Assembly: GCF_009937765.1 (NCBI RefSeq)
Contig: NZ_CP047089.1
Span: 3,160,272 to 3,224,271, forward strand
DNA: 64,000 bases
Reading direction: 5' to 3'
Source: Bacillus pumilus
GTDB taxonomy: Bacteria; Bacillota; Bacilli; Bacillales; Bacillaceae
A program made the translations under genes and the position numbers. The notes beneath the pieces were generated by a model. It searched no databases. It was not told the DNA's origin and saw only the letters and a list, made by a program, of their open reading frames with translations. The first letter of the stretch is position 1; each line of letters opens with the position of its first letter. Shown piece by piece: positions 1 through 9,848 of the stretch.

Positions 1-794
1 CGTTCGCGTTTTCGAATATGCATACGCGCGTCATGAAAGTGATAAAGCAGCTTACTTTTATGAAAAAGTGGCGTTTCAGGACTATTCATATACTTGGGCT
101 GCTGATCACCAAGTGATCTTCCGGAAAAAGCGACGACTGTCCCATGATGATCATGAATAGGAAACATCACACGATCCCTAAAGCGGTCAAAAAAGCCTGT
201 TCCGTTTTCACGTTGAATCAAAAGACCGGCCTTTTCCATCATCGCAGGATCAAACCCTCGTTTTTCTAAAAACTTGGTCACGAAATCCCAAGAGTCAAGA
301 GCATATCCGATCTCAAACTTGGCAATTGTTTCATCTGTAAAGCCTCTCGCCCGTAAATAATCGAGTGCGTTTTGACCTTCCTTTGTATTTACCAGCAAAT
401 GGTGGTAAAATTTCTTAAGAAGCTCATGCGCTTCAATCATTTTATGATCTGCTGTGTCCTCTTGATGTGAGGAGCTGATCTGAGCATTTGCTACATGATC
501 AGGCAAATCAATATGGTACTTATCAGCAACATGTGAAACGGCTTCAATAAATGAGTAGCCTTCCATTTGTCTGAGGAACGAAAATACATTACCTCCTGCA
601 CCACAGCCAAAACAATGGAAGATTTGCTTATCTGCTGAAACAGAGAATGAAGGAGTATTTTCACCATGGAATGGACAAAGACCGAAGTAATTTCGACCTT
701 GCTTTCTAAGCTGTACGTATTCTCCAATCACTTCGACAATGTCTGCGTTTTTTTGGATTTGCTCCAAAAGTTCATCTGGTATACGTTTGCTCAT
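1..794 (-). CDS. dnaG: DNA primase DnaG, N-terminal part (cut by window edge)
   Basis: Makes RNA primers at the replication fork. About 264 N-terminal residues are present; the rest lies left of position 1. The zinc-binding domain is visible as CPFHGE followed about 20 residues later by CFGCGAGG, and the start of the catalytic core follows. The ATG at 794-792 has a GGAG ten bases upstream. In Bacillus dnaG sits between yqxD and sigA in the macromolecular synthesis operon, and yqxD lies directly upstream here. Certain as a family member; only the 3' end is missing. Confidence 0.97.
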   Translation of the reverse strand, partial: MSKRIPDELLEQIQKNADIVEVIGEYVQLRKQGRNYFGLCPFHGENTPSFSVSADKQIFHCFGCGAGGNVFSFLRQMEGYSFIEAVSHVADKYHIDLPDHVANAQISSSHQEDTADHKMIEAHELLKKFYHHLLVNTKEGQNALDYLRARGFTDETIAKFEIGYALDSWDFVTKFLEKRGFDPAMMEKAGLLIQRENGTGFFDRFRDRVMFPIHDHHGTVVAFSGRSLGDQQPKYMNSPETPLFHKSKLLYHFHDARMHIRKRE

Positions 795-827
795 CCTAAT
801 AACACTCCGTCGTACATTATTCGCCTT

Positions 828-1328
828 TTAATTCAAAAATCCTTCATGATTCGACAGGATTTTTTGTAGTTGCGCAATAAATCGCTTTTTATCCTCTTCT
901 AAAAGCTTTTTGGGACCTTTTCCGTATACACCTTTTCTTCGCTGTTTACTGGAAACATGCCTGCGTTCCAAATCAAAATCAATTGTTTCGTTCGTGTACA
1001 TCCGTCCTCTTTCAGACAGGACAATGACCTGTCTTGGAAGTAGTAAGGAGGCAAGACCAATGTCTTGGGTGACGACAATATCATGTGCGGCAACTGAGTT
1101 CGCAATGACTAAATCCGCTGCTTCCTTATGTGTATCTACAAACCGCCAATCTTCAAGTGGAGATCTTTTGGTTTGAAAATGCTCATATGAAGCAATGAAT
1201 GTCACTGGTATTTGAAATTGAGATGCAACAGAAAGGATTTCGTCTTTTACAGGACAAGCATCTGCATCGACATAAATCGTCCTCTCATGTTTATGTTCAT
1301 TCAGGTGACTAATTCTCCATCCCTCCAC
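828..1328 (-). CDS. yqxD: UPF0178 (DUF188) family protein YqxD
   Basis: Small conserved protein of unknown biochemical role, first gene of the dnaG operon. The family signature [11 protein letters not shown] lies near the N terminus, and the C-terminal half is rich in Lys and Arg. The start is uncertain. The listed GTG (1328) lies inside the only good Shine-Dalgarno, GGAGG at 1326-1322. The in-frame codons 3' of it are ATT (1313, 8-nt spacing) and CTG (1304), so the real protein is probably 5 to 8 residues shorter. The conserved signature is unaffected. Confidence 0.9.
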   Translation of the reverse strand: MEGWRISHLNEHKHERTIYVDADACPVKDEILSVASQFQIPVTFIASYEHFQTKRSPLEDWRFVDTHKEAADLVIANSVAAHDIVVTQDIGLASLLLPRQVIVLSERGRMYTNETIDFDLERRHVSSKQRRKGVYGKGPKKLLEEDKKRFIAQLQKILSNHEGFLN

Positions 1329-1563
1329 CTTATTCCTGCTTTAGAGAAGCAAAAAGACCATACTTTTCCCCCATATAGCAAACAACAGTAAAACTCATTT
1401 TGTCGAAAAGTTATGTTCAGAATCACTTGACTTCTGCCAATATTAGTTTATTCGTTCTTGACTTAACTTAAACCTAAAATCAATCATTTTATCACAATTT
1501 TTTATTATAATACAAATGCAGCAAATATGCCATTGTTTTTGTTTACCCGTTTACCACCATAGG

Positions 1564-1589
1564 AAAAACCCAGGAGGAGCATCCTGAGT
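1564..1589 (-). terminator. Rho-independent terminator after yqfL
   Basis: ACCCAGGA (1568-1575) pairs with TCCTGAGT (1582-1589) with one G-T pair. On the minus strand the stem is followed by TTTTT. It abuts the yqfL stop codon and separates ccpN-yqfL from the yqxD-dnaG unit. The remaining 230 bp up to yqxD are AT-rich without a gene and should hold the operon promoter. Confidence 0.75.
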
Positions 1590-2411
1590 TTATTCGGAAC
1601 CTCTTTTGGTCAGCATTTGATGAATGACATTTGCCGTTTCTTCAACTGCTTTATTGGATACATCAACAACTTGACAGTTAATGCGGTCCACCACTTTTTC
1701 AAAATACTCTAGCTCTTCTTTAATCCGTTCAATGTTCGCATAAATTGCGCGATCATTTAAACCTAGAGATTTCAATCGCTCTTTACGAATATGATTGAGT
1801 TTGTCTGGACTGATTTTCAGACCGATGCATTTCTTTGGATCAACTGAAAATAACTCCTCTGGCGGATCTACTTCAGGAACAATTGGAACGTTCGCTACCT
1901 TCAGCCGTTTATGCGCCAAGTATTGAGATAGTGGTGTCTTAGATGTACGTGATACACCGATGAGTACAATATCAGCCTTTAGAATGCCTCTTGGGTCTCT
2001 GCCGTCATCATACTTCACTGCGAACTCAATGGCTTCAACCTTTTTAAAATAGTCCTCATCTAATTGACGTACACGCCCCGGCTCATGTTTCGCTTCATTT
2101 CCATAAGCAGTCTCCATCTTGTCGATCAGTGGTCCGATGATGTCATAATAAACGACTCCGTTTGCTTCTGCCTCTTCAATTAAGAATTGGCGCATTTCTG
2201 GCACAACAAGCGTAAAGCAGACGATTCCGTTATCTGCTTTCGCCAGTGAAATGACTTCTTTAATCGTACCGACATCCTCTACATACGGGATTCTTCTAAT
2301 ATTTGAATGGTCTGATGAGCCGCCATCAAATTGGCTAAGTGCCGCTTTGACTACGAGCTCTGCCGTTTCTCCTACTGAATCTGATACCACAAAAATTACG
2401 CGATTACTCAT
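1590..2411 (-). CDS. yqfL: Pyruvate, phosphate dikinase regulatory protein (PEP synthase regulator family)
   Basis: Bifunctional ADP-dependent kinase and Pi-dependent phosphorylase of the DUF299 family, which inactivates and reactivates pyruvate, phosphate dikinase or PEP synthase. The 273 residues match the family length. The N terminus has [11 protein letters not shown] and the central nucleotide-binding stretch is [16 protein letters not shown]. The ATG at 2411 has GAGGGG upstream. It directly follows ccpN, a repressor of gluconeogenic genes, so both genes bear on the PEP/pyruvate node. Strong family call; the physiological target in this strain is inferred. Confidence 0.92.
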   Translation of the reverse strand: MSNRVIFVVSDSVGETAELVVKAALSQFDGGSSDHSNIRRIPYVEDVGTIKEVISLAKADNGIVCFTLVVPEMRQFLIEEAEANGVVYYDIIGPLIDKMETAYGNEAKHEPGRVRQLDEDYFKKVEAIEFAVKYDDGRDPRGILKADIVLIGVSRTSKTPLSQYLAHKRLKVANVPIVPEVDPPEELFSVDPKKCIGLKISPDKLNHIRKERLKSLGLNDRAIYANIERIKEELEYFEKVVDRINCQVVDVSNKAVEETANVIHQMLTKRGSE

Positions 2412-2436
2412 AACATCCCCTCGCAGTCTTCTGTAA

Positions 2437-3075
2437 TTAGATTATTTCGTTCTCTGATAAGCTAACAAGTATTTTCGTCATGTTTGTTTTTGTAATTCTG
2501 CCGACCACTTCAAAGCCTTTATCCGTATCTTTTATAACAGGAAGTGCATCTATCTGCTTTTCAATCAAGTGCTTAGCCACATCCATAATGAAATCTTCCT
2601 TGCGGCAAACGGTGATGTTCGGCATTCTTGTCATAATAATATGGACAGGGATTGATGGAAGCTCCTGTTTTCCAATACTTGCGCGAAGAAGGTCCTTCCT
2701 TGACAACACGCCTGTTAAAATAGAGTGATCGTCCACAACGAATAATGTGCCCACATCCTCTAAAAACATCGTACAAATCGCATCATAAACCGAAACATTC
2801 TCATGTATCACCACTGGAATGGATTGAAAATCTTTCACTTGAAGTTTTTTCAGCTTATCTGCTAAAAGCTGCGTGCCTGTTTTTCCTGTGAAAAAGTAAC
2901 CGACCCTTGGTCTTGCTTCTAAAAAGCCTGACATCGTTAATATGGCTAAATCCGGTCTGAGGGTCGCCCTCGTTAAGTTCAGACGATCGGCGATATGCTC
3001 TCCAGTGATCGGACCATTCTCTTTGACAATCTGTAAAATCTGCTCTTGCCGTTTATTTAACTCGATTGTACTCAC
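2437..3075 (-). CDS. ccpN: Transcriptional repressor CcpN (HTH plus two CBS domains)
   Basis: Represses gapB and pckA during glycolytic growth in B. subtilis. An N-terminal winged helix (about residues 1-65, containing [12 protein letters not shown]) is followed by two CBS domains with [19 protein letters not shown] and [11 protein letters not shown] start at GTG 3075, giving 212 residues beginning STIELNK after Met, the length of the B. subtilis protein. The frame stays open upstream to 3174, but those residues look unrelated. AAAGGTG lies directly upstream. It is cotranscribed with yqfL. Confidence 0.93.
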   Translation of the reverse strand: MSTIELNKRQEQILQIVKENGPITGEHIADRLNLTRATLRPDLAILTMSGFLEARPRVGYFFTGKTGTQLLADKLKKLQVKDFQSIPVVIHENVSVYDAICTMFLEDVGTLFVVDDHSILTGVLSRKDLLRASIGKQELPSIPVHIIMTRMPNITVCRKEDFIMDVAKHLIEKQIDALPVIKDTDKGFEVVGRITKTNMTKILVSLSENEII

Positions 3076-3135
3076 CACCTTTAAATAGAGAGAGCGAATC
3101 TTTACTTTATGTATATCATTTTCATAACTCATCAT

Positions 3136-3166
3136 ATTATAGCGCATCTTTGTCCGAATGAGACAA
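3136..3166 (-). promoter_or_regulatory. Candidate SigA promoter of ccpN-yqfL
   Basis: TATAAT (revcomp 3136-3141) is preceded after 19 bp by TTGTCT (revcomp 3161-3166). The spacer is longer than ideal but the -10 is perfect. It lies about 60 bp upstream of the ccpN start and downstream of the glyS terminator. Confidence 0.55.
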
Positions 3167-3196
3167 AAATCCACTCAAAAACCGTGAATTAAATGA

Positions 3197-3232
3197 GTAA
3201 AAAACGATTGCCCTTCAAAAAAGGCAACCGTT
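3197..3232 (-). terminator. Terminator of glyQS
   Basis: Stem 3203-3212 with 3223-3232 (AACGATTGCC against GGCAACCGTT), followed on the minus strand by a run of T. It begins ten bases after the glyS stop. Confidence 0.85.
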
Positions 3233-3241
3233 CTTAGGTAT

Positions 3242-5287
3242 TTATTTTACAATTAAATTGTTCATATTCGCAAATGATTGAATGACTTTAGCTAGTTTGA
3301 CCATTTGTGCCAAACGATTTCGCTTCAGCTTTTCATCATCTGCATGAACCATTGTGTGATCGAAATAATGAACAATCGGTGTTTTTAACGTATCAAGTGC
3401 CTCAAGTGCTGCGCTGTATTGACCTGCTGCTACATGTTCCTTGACGGCTGTCTCTACTTGCTGATACGCCTCATATAGCTTTTGTTCATGCTCATTTTCA
3501 AACAGCTCAGGCTGAATCTCTGCGTCTTCACCTTTTTTACTGATTGAAATGACGCGTCCTAATGCTTCTGCTGTTTCTTTGAAGCTTTCTTGTTTCACGC
3601 TCTCTTCAAGAACAGCTGCTTTTTTCACAACTGCATAAGGTTCAATATCTTCAACATCTAGCACTGCATCGACAACATCATGACGAATATGCTCTGCTTG
3701 GAGGACATATTTTAAACGATGTGTTAAAAATTCAATGAGAGCAGTTTCGTGTGCTTCTTCTACTTGAGCAAGTGCCAAAAGCTCTTTGAATGAAATATTC
3801 CAATGACGATCAAGCAGAATTTGAACGATACCGCTCGCTTGTCTTCTTAGTCCATAAGGATCTTGAGAGCCGGTTGGAATGACATCAATTGAGAAGAAGG
3901 AACAAATCGAATCCAGCTTATCGGCTATTGCCACAATTGCACCAATTAAAGTGGAAGGCGCCTCATCACCGGCAAAGCGCGGCATATAGTGCTCGTTGAT
4001 GCTTTTAGCCACTTCTTCATGTTCGCCAAGTGCTTTTGCATATTTCTCGCCCATGATTCCTTGTAATTCTGGGAATTCATAGACCATTTGAGTCACAAGG
4101 TCAAATTTCGAAATACTTGCCGCTCTTGCCACACGCTCTGTCGTTTCCTCATCCGCACCGACATGTGCTGCTAAACGCGTCGCAATGTTAGTCACTCTCT
4201 TTAGCTTGTCGCCAATTGTGCCAAGTTTCTCATGGAATACGACCTTATCAAGCTTCTTAATATTGTCTTCAATGACTAGTTTTTCGTCTTCTTTATAGAA
4301 GAAGGCAGCATCTGATAAACGTGCACGAAGTACTTTTTCGTTCCCTCTTGCGACATTTTCAAGCGCTTCACTGTTTCCATTTCTCACCGTATTAAAGTGC
4401 GGCAATAATTCCCCTTGCTCATTTTTCACAGGGAAATAACGCTGATGCTCTTTCATTGTCGTTACCAATACTTCTTCCGGTAATGCAAGGAATTCTTCTT
4501 CAAAGGAACCCGATAGCACCGTTGGGTATTCTACAAGATTGTTGACCTCTTCTAGAAGCTCAGGATCAACAGGAATCACCCATCCTTTTTCTGAAGCTAG
4601 AGCATTTAGCTGCTCGGTAATGGCTTGTTTTCTTTTATCTGAATCTGCAATGACAAATTGATCGCGCAATGTTTGCTCATAAGAAGCAGGTGAGTCGATG
4701 ATCGCTGCCTTACCAAGGAAACGGTGGCCTCTTGTCTCACGGCCGCTTTTCACCCCAGCAATGTCAACAGGTACAATCTCCTCTCCAAATAAACAAACAA
4801 TCCATTTAATCGGACGGATGTAGCGTAAATCTTTGCTTCCCCATCTCATGTTCTTTGGAAAACTTAATGAAGTGGCGATCTCACCTAATGCTGGCAGAAG
4901 GTCTTTAACTTGTTTTCCTTCTTCAAACTTCTGCACATGGACATAATCCACTCCTTTGATCTCTTTAAAATAGAGATCATCTGTTGAAGCACCTTGTCCG
5001 CGGGCAAAACCTTCCGCAGCTTTTGTCCAGTTGCCTTCCGCATCTTGCGCAATCTTTTTAGCCGGACCTTTTGCTTCTTCTTTGATGTCTTCTTGTTTTT
5101 CTGCGACACCTGTCACAAGTACAGCAAGACGTCTTGGTGAGTTAAATAGAGTAACATCTTCAAATGAAATGTTTTGCGTTTTAAACCACGCTTTTACTTT
5201 TTCGCCTAGCTGCTTTGTGCTTTCTGACATGAAGCGAGCCGGCATCTCTTCTAAGCCGATTTCGAGTAATACATCTTGTTTATTCAT
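3242..5287 (-). CDS. glyS: Glycyl-tRNA synthetase beta subunit
   Basis: Beta subunit of the heterotetrameric bacterial GlyRS. It carries the tRNA-binding and HD-like parts, while the alpha subunit (glyQ) carries the aminoacylation site. The 681 residues are full family length. Recognisable blocks are [14 protein letters not shown] at the N terminus and [10 protein letters not shown] about two thirds along, with a DALR-type anticodon-binding C terminus. It overlaps glyQ by 8 bp, indicating translational coupling, and is expressed from the T-box leader upstream of glyQ. Confidence 0.98.
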
Positions 5288-6167
5288 GAGAAGCCGCCTC
5301 CTCTTTTAGCATAGGGAATCCCAATTTTTCTCGTTCTTCATAATAGGTTTTGGCTACTTTTCTTGCTAACTGGCGCACTCTTCCGATATATCCAGTTCGC
5401 TCAGTAACAGAAATTGCGCCCTTTGCATCGAGCAGGTTAAACGTATGAGAGCATTTGAGCACATAATCGTATGCTGGGTGAACAAGTCCTTTGTCCATTT
5501 GGCTATGCGCTTCCTTCTCATAGGTCGTAAATAGCTCAAACAACATGTCAGTATTAGATGTTTCAAATGTATAAACAGAGTGCTCATATTCAGCCATTAG
5601 GAATAAATCTCTGACCGTGAATCCGTCAGTCCATTCAAGATCGAAGACATTTTCTTTGTCCTGAATGTAGGAAGCAAGACGTTCAATACCGTATGTGATT
5701 TCAACGGAAACAGGCTTACATTCCAAACCGCCGACTTGCTGGAAATATGTGAATTGGGTGATTTCCATTCCATCAAGCCATACTTCCCAGCCAAGTCCTG
5801 CACAGCCAAGAGATGGGTTTTCCCAGTTGTCTTCGACAAAACGAATATCATGTTTCAGCGGGTCAATACCAAGCGCTTTCAATGATTCAAGATACAGTTC
5901 TTGAATATTGTCAGGTGACGGCTTAATGATCACTTGGAATTGATGATGCTGATACAATCTATTTGGGTTTTCTCCATATCTGCCATCAGCTGGGCGTCTT
6001 GAAGGCTCAACATACGCTACCTTCCACGGCTCTGGGCCAATGCTTCTGAGGAACGTGTATGGACTCATCGTTCCGGCACCTTTTTCTGTGTCATACGCCT
6101 GCATTAATACGCAGCCTTCATTTGACCAATGCTTTTGCAGCGTCAAAATCATGTCTTGAATATTCAA
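5280..6167 (-). CDS. glyQ: Glycyl-tRNA synthetase alpha subunit
   Basis: Class II synthetase alpha chain that activates glycine and loads it on tRNA-Gly with GlyS. The frame opens at 6200, but GGAGGTG followed by 6 nt points to TTG at 6167. That start gives 295 residues beginning [13 protein letters not shown], the B. subtilis length. Class II motif regions are visible in [19 protein letters not shown] and in [11 protein letters not shown] 5' leader with a T-box precedes it. Confidence 0.98.
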
Positions 6168-6240
6168 TGATCGCACCTCCATCTTTTCTACACCATCCAC
6201 TATGTACAGCGGGTGGGTCTAGAACCCCGCAAAAGAACAC

Positions 6241-6466
6241 AAAAACTCCCGTCTCTATGCTCGCAAGGCTCCTTGCAAACATAGGGACGAGAGTTTTTCC
6301 CGCGGTTCCACCCTATTTGCTGGTATCGTAGCAACCAGCCGCTTTGTTTTACGTTGCTCAAGAATGCCTTTCGTTACGCCTCCATCCTTAGCTCACACCG
6401 CCCTAAGGTCGCTTTTATGGATTCTGCGCAAGTACTTCTTTCTGTCAATGCAACATATTTGATCTT
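6241..6466 (-). promoter_or_regulatory. glyQS T-box riboswitch leader
   Basis: Transcription antitermination leader that senses uncharged tRNA-Gly. On the minus strand the T-box AGGGTGGAACCGCG is at 6314-6301. It is followed at once by a long terminator hairpin (arms 6280-6298 and 6241-6259, with CCCTATG against CATAGAG) ending in TTTTT. Upstream, Stem I carries AGTA and GAA elements on opposite sides, and a GGC at 6368-6366 is the likely glycine specifier. The specifier and exact 5' end are inferred; the T-box core and terminator are seen directly. Confidence 0.95.
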
Positions 6467-6471
6467 AGATG

Positions 6472-6500
6472 ATCTTACAAAAAGTCATGGAAGATGTCAA
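6472..6500 (-). promoter_or_regulatory. SigA promoter of the glyQS T-box transcript
   Basis: A perfect TTGACA (revcomp 6495-6500) and TAAGAT (revcomp 6472-6477) are separated by exactly 17 bp. The -35 overlaps the recO stop codon, so glyQS is a separate unit from recO. Confidence 0.75.
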
Positions 6501-7267
6501 CTTTTGTTTTCCCCGCCCATGAGCTTTTTCATGGATTCCATTTGATTCATGAATTTTTTTGATTTCAAATAAAGGCCTGAATACTCGTCATAGTAGTGGT
6601 CGAGCACTTGACGAATTTCTTGTTTCGTTTGCGGTTTCACATCAACCTGACCGAGCCTTGATAAATCAAAATAATGAAATAAACGGAGCAGCCTTGCAGC
6701 TGCTGGGGATAAGGGCAGTTTATACGGATCTTTAGAAAAGCAATTTTGGCAAATGAAGCCGTTATCTCTAATTGAGAAATGAAACTGCCCTTCTTTTTGA
6801 CCACAATGAACACATTGATCAAGTTCGGGCTTCATCCCCATCACTGATAACATTTTAACCTCTACGATAAATAAGATAATATCAGCATCTGTGCCTTCAT
6901 TCAGATGACGCAGAGATTGAAGCAAGAGCTCAAACAAATAAGGGTTTGGCTTTTTTTCTTCTGTGCCTTTATCGAGTAATTCTGTCATGTATGCGGCATA
7001 TGCGGTCAAAAATAAATCTTCCCGAATGGTCCGCATACTTTCAATCATTTCACCTTGCTGGAGCGTTCCAAGTCCTGTTGATGATTGGATCAGGAAGGTT
7101 CCGTATAAAAACGGCTGGCTTATGGCTGACAGGCGGCTGTTTGATTTTTTTGCGCCTCTTGCCATCACACCAATTTTCCCATGTTCTCTAGTGAGCAGCG
7201 TGACAATTTTGTTTGTTTCGCCATAATCTGTTGTTCTAAGGACGATTCCTTCACTTTTAATGAGCAT
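6497..7267 (-). CDS. recO: DNA repair protein RecO
   Basis: Recombination mediator of the RecFOR pathway; binds SSB and loads RecA. 256 residues: an N-terminal OB fold ([20 protein letters not shown]) and a C-terminal zinc module with CVHCGQ and CQNCF. The ATG at 7267 has GGAG at suitable distance. It lies between yqzL/era and glyQS as in other Bacillus. Confidence 0.97.
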   Translation of the reverse strand: MLIKSEGIVLRTTDYGETNKIVTLLTREHGKIGVMARGAKKSNSRLSAISQPFLYGTFLIQSSTGLGTLQQGEMIESMRTIREDLFLTAYAAYMTELLDKGTEEKKPNPYLFELLLQSLRHLNEGTDADIILFIVEVKMLSVMGMKPELDQCVHCGQKEGQFHFSIRDNGFICQNCFSKDPYKLPLSPAAARLLRLFHYFDLSRLGQVDVKPQTKQEIRQVLDHYYDEYSGLYLKSKKFMNQMESMKKLMGGENKS

Positions 7268-7302
7268 TTGTCTACACTCCGAGCATTGGAGGGGGTCAAG
7301 AA

Positions 7303-7446
7303 TTATAAGATTGGAAAATCAAATCGTGCTATCTCTTCTTCAAGTACATCGGGTCTTTCCAGGTTCTCCTTTTCTAACTCTTTGAAAAGCAGATACGTGT
7401 CAACGCTTCCTGTTTGTGAAAATACGTTCCATGTAAAATTCAACAT
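7303..7446 (-). CDS. yqzL: Small conserved protein YqzL
   Basis: 47-residue protein of unknown function, conserved between era and recO in Bacillus. The sequence begins [20 protein letters not shown] and ends DFPIL. The frame opens at 7494, but AAAGGTGGGG stands just before the ATG at 7446, fixing the start. No membrane segment or known domain is visible. Confidence 0.85.
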   Translation of the reverse strand: MLNFTWNVFSQTGSVDTYLLFKELEKENLERPDVLEEEIARFDFPIL

Positions 7447-7594
7447 AAAAACCCCACCTTTCTTTATTAGAAGCAGCAACGCTACATCCAACATATTGAT
7501 TTTATCTTGACCAGGCTACCTCCATTTCATGATAAACAATTTTTACTAATCGAACCGCACCATTGTCAGATTTTATGACAACAGCAACGTTTTT

Positions 7595-8906
<1,312 letters not shown>

Positions 8907-9004
8907 TCAGAAGAAATGGTACCACTGTCACATTTATATTTTACATAATTCACGTGACATTTTCACGCCCATTTCTAAAAATGTTAATAAATAGTAATAT
9001 TGTT

Positions 9005-9391
9005 CTATTGCATGATCTTCGGTAAGAAGATGATCAATCCAATCATAACCGAAATCGCGGCGTAAACGCAAACAGCGCCTGCTGCAGCGTCTTTCGCTTT
9101 CTCAGCAAGTGGGTGCCTCTCTTCTGTCATCAGGTCCACTGTATGTTCAATGGCTGTATTGACAAGTTCAAGCGCAAACATCCCCCCGCATAAAAGCAAA
9201 ACGATCATCCATTCAAATGGTTCAATGTGAAACCAAAAGCCGCAGATCATCACGATGATGGCTGCGACTGTGTGAAATCGAAAATTCCGTTCATTCAAGA
9301 AAGTTCGCCATATTCCTCTAAATGCATAATAAAAACTCCGAAAAAAACGGGCAAGCGGCCTTCTTTTCTTACGAAGATCTTGAAAGGCCAT
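9005..9391 (-). CDS. dgkA: Undecaprenol/diacylglycerol kinase, DgkA type
   Basis: Membrane kinase. The Gram-positive members phosphorylate undecaprenol to recycle the cell-wall lipid carrier. Three membrane segments are visible. The family motif ALELVNTAIEHTVDL and the later AKDAAAGAVCVYA supply catalytic Glu and Asp residues. The frame opens at 9436 inside ybeY. ATG 9391 (beginning MAFQDLRKKRR) or ATG 9397 is more likely, leaving about 23-29 bp overlap with ybeY. Weak ribosome site, so coupling to ybeY is likely. Confidence 0.92.
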   Translation of the reverse strand: MAFQDLRKKRRPLARFFRSFYYAFRGIWRTFLNERNFRFHTVAAIIVMICGFWFHIEPFEWMIVLLLCGGMFALELVNTAIEHTVDLMTEERHPLAEKAKDAAAGAVCVYAAISVMIGLIIFLPKIMQ

Positions 9392-9848
9392 AATCATCCA
9401 AGATCTTTGTCTGTTTGGCGAACATTTCTTTTTCATCTTCCTCTGTCATATGATCAAACCCGAGCAAATGCAGAAATCCATGAATGGTGAGGAATCCAAG
9501 CTCTCTCATAAAGGAATGTCCATATTCCTCTGCCTGCTCTTTCGTACGGTCCACACTAATGATGATGTCGCCAAGTACTGGCGGAATATCATCAGCACCA
9601 ATGATTTCAATTTCCCCTTCTCCTTCTTCCTCAAGTGCAAATGAGATCACATCCGTTGGTGCGTCTTTTCCGCGGTATTCTTTATTGATTTGATGAATCT
9701 CTTCATTCGAGACGATCGTCACTGATACCTCCGCTTGATCTTTAACCTCAAGGGCATCAGCAGCGAACTGAAGAAGCTTTTCCACTTCTTCAAGCTGCTC
9801 TTTTGATACTTGTCCTGTTTCATCTATTAAATCAATTAACAATGTCAT
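9369..9848 (-). CDS. ybeY: Endoribonuclease / rRNA maturation factor YbeY
   Basis: Zinc-dependent RNase involved in 16S rRNA processing and 70S quality control. 159 residues with the metal-binding motif HGFLHLLGFDH near residues 122-132. It starts immediately next to the pgpH stop and overlaps dgkA. Together with era it places two ribosome-maturation genes in one operon. Confidence 0.97.
   Translation of the reverse strand: MTLLIDLIDETGQVSKEQLEEVEKLLQFAADALEVKDQAEVSVTIVSNEEIHQINKEYRGKDAPTDVISFALEEEGEGEIEIIGADDIPPVLGDIIISVDRTKEQAEEYGHSFMRELGFLTIHGFLHLLGFDHMTEEDEKEMFAKQTKILDDYGLSRSS

Noticed and set aside
1329..1563. Promoter of the yqxD-dnaG operon
   Set aside because: Several AT-rich candidates exist (for example TTGTAT-18-TAAAAT on the minus strand), but none stands out, so no feature is listed.
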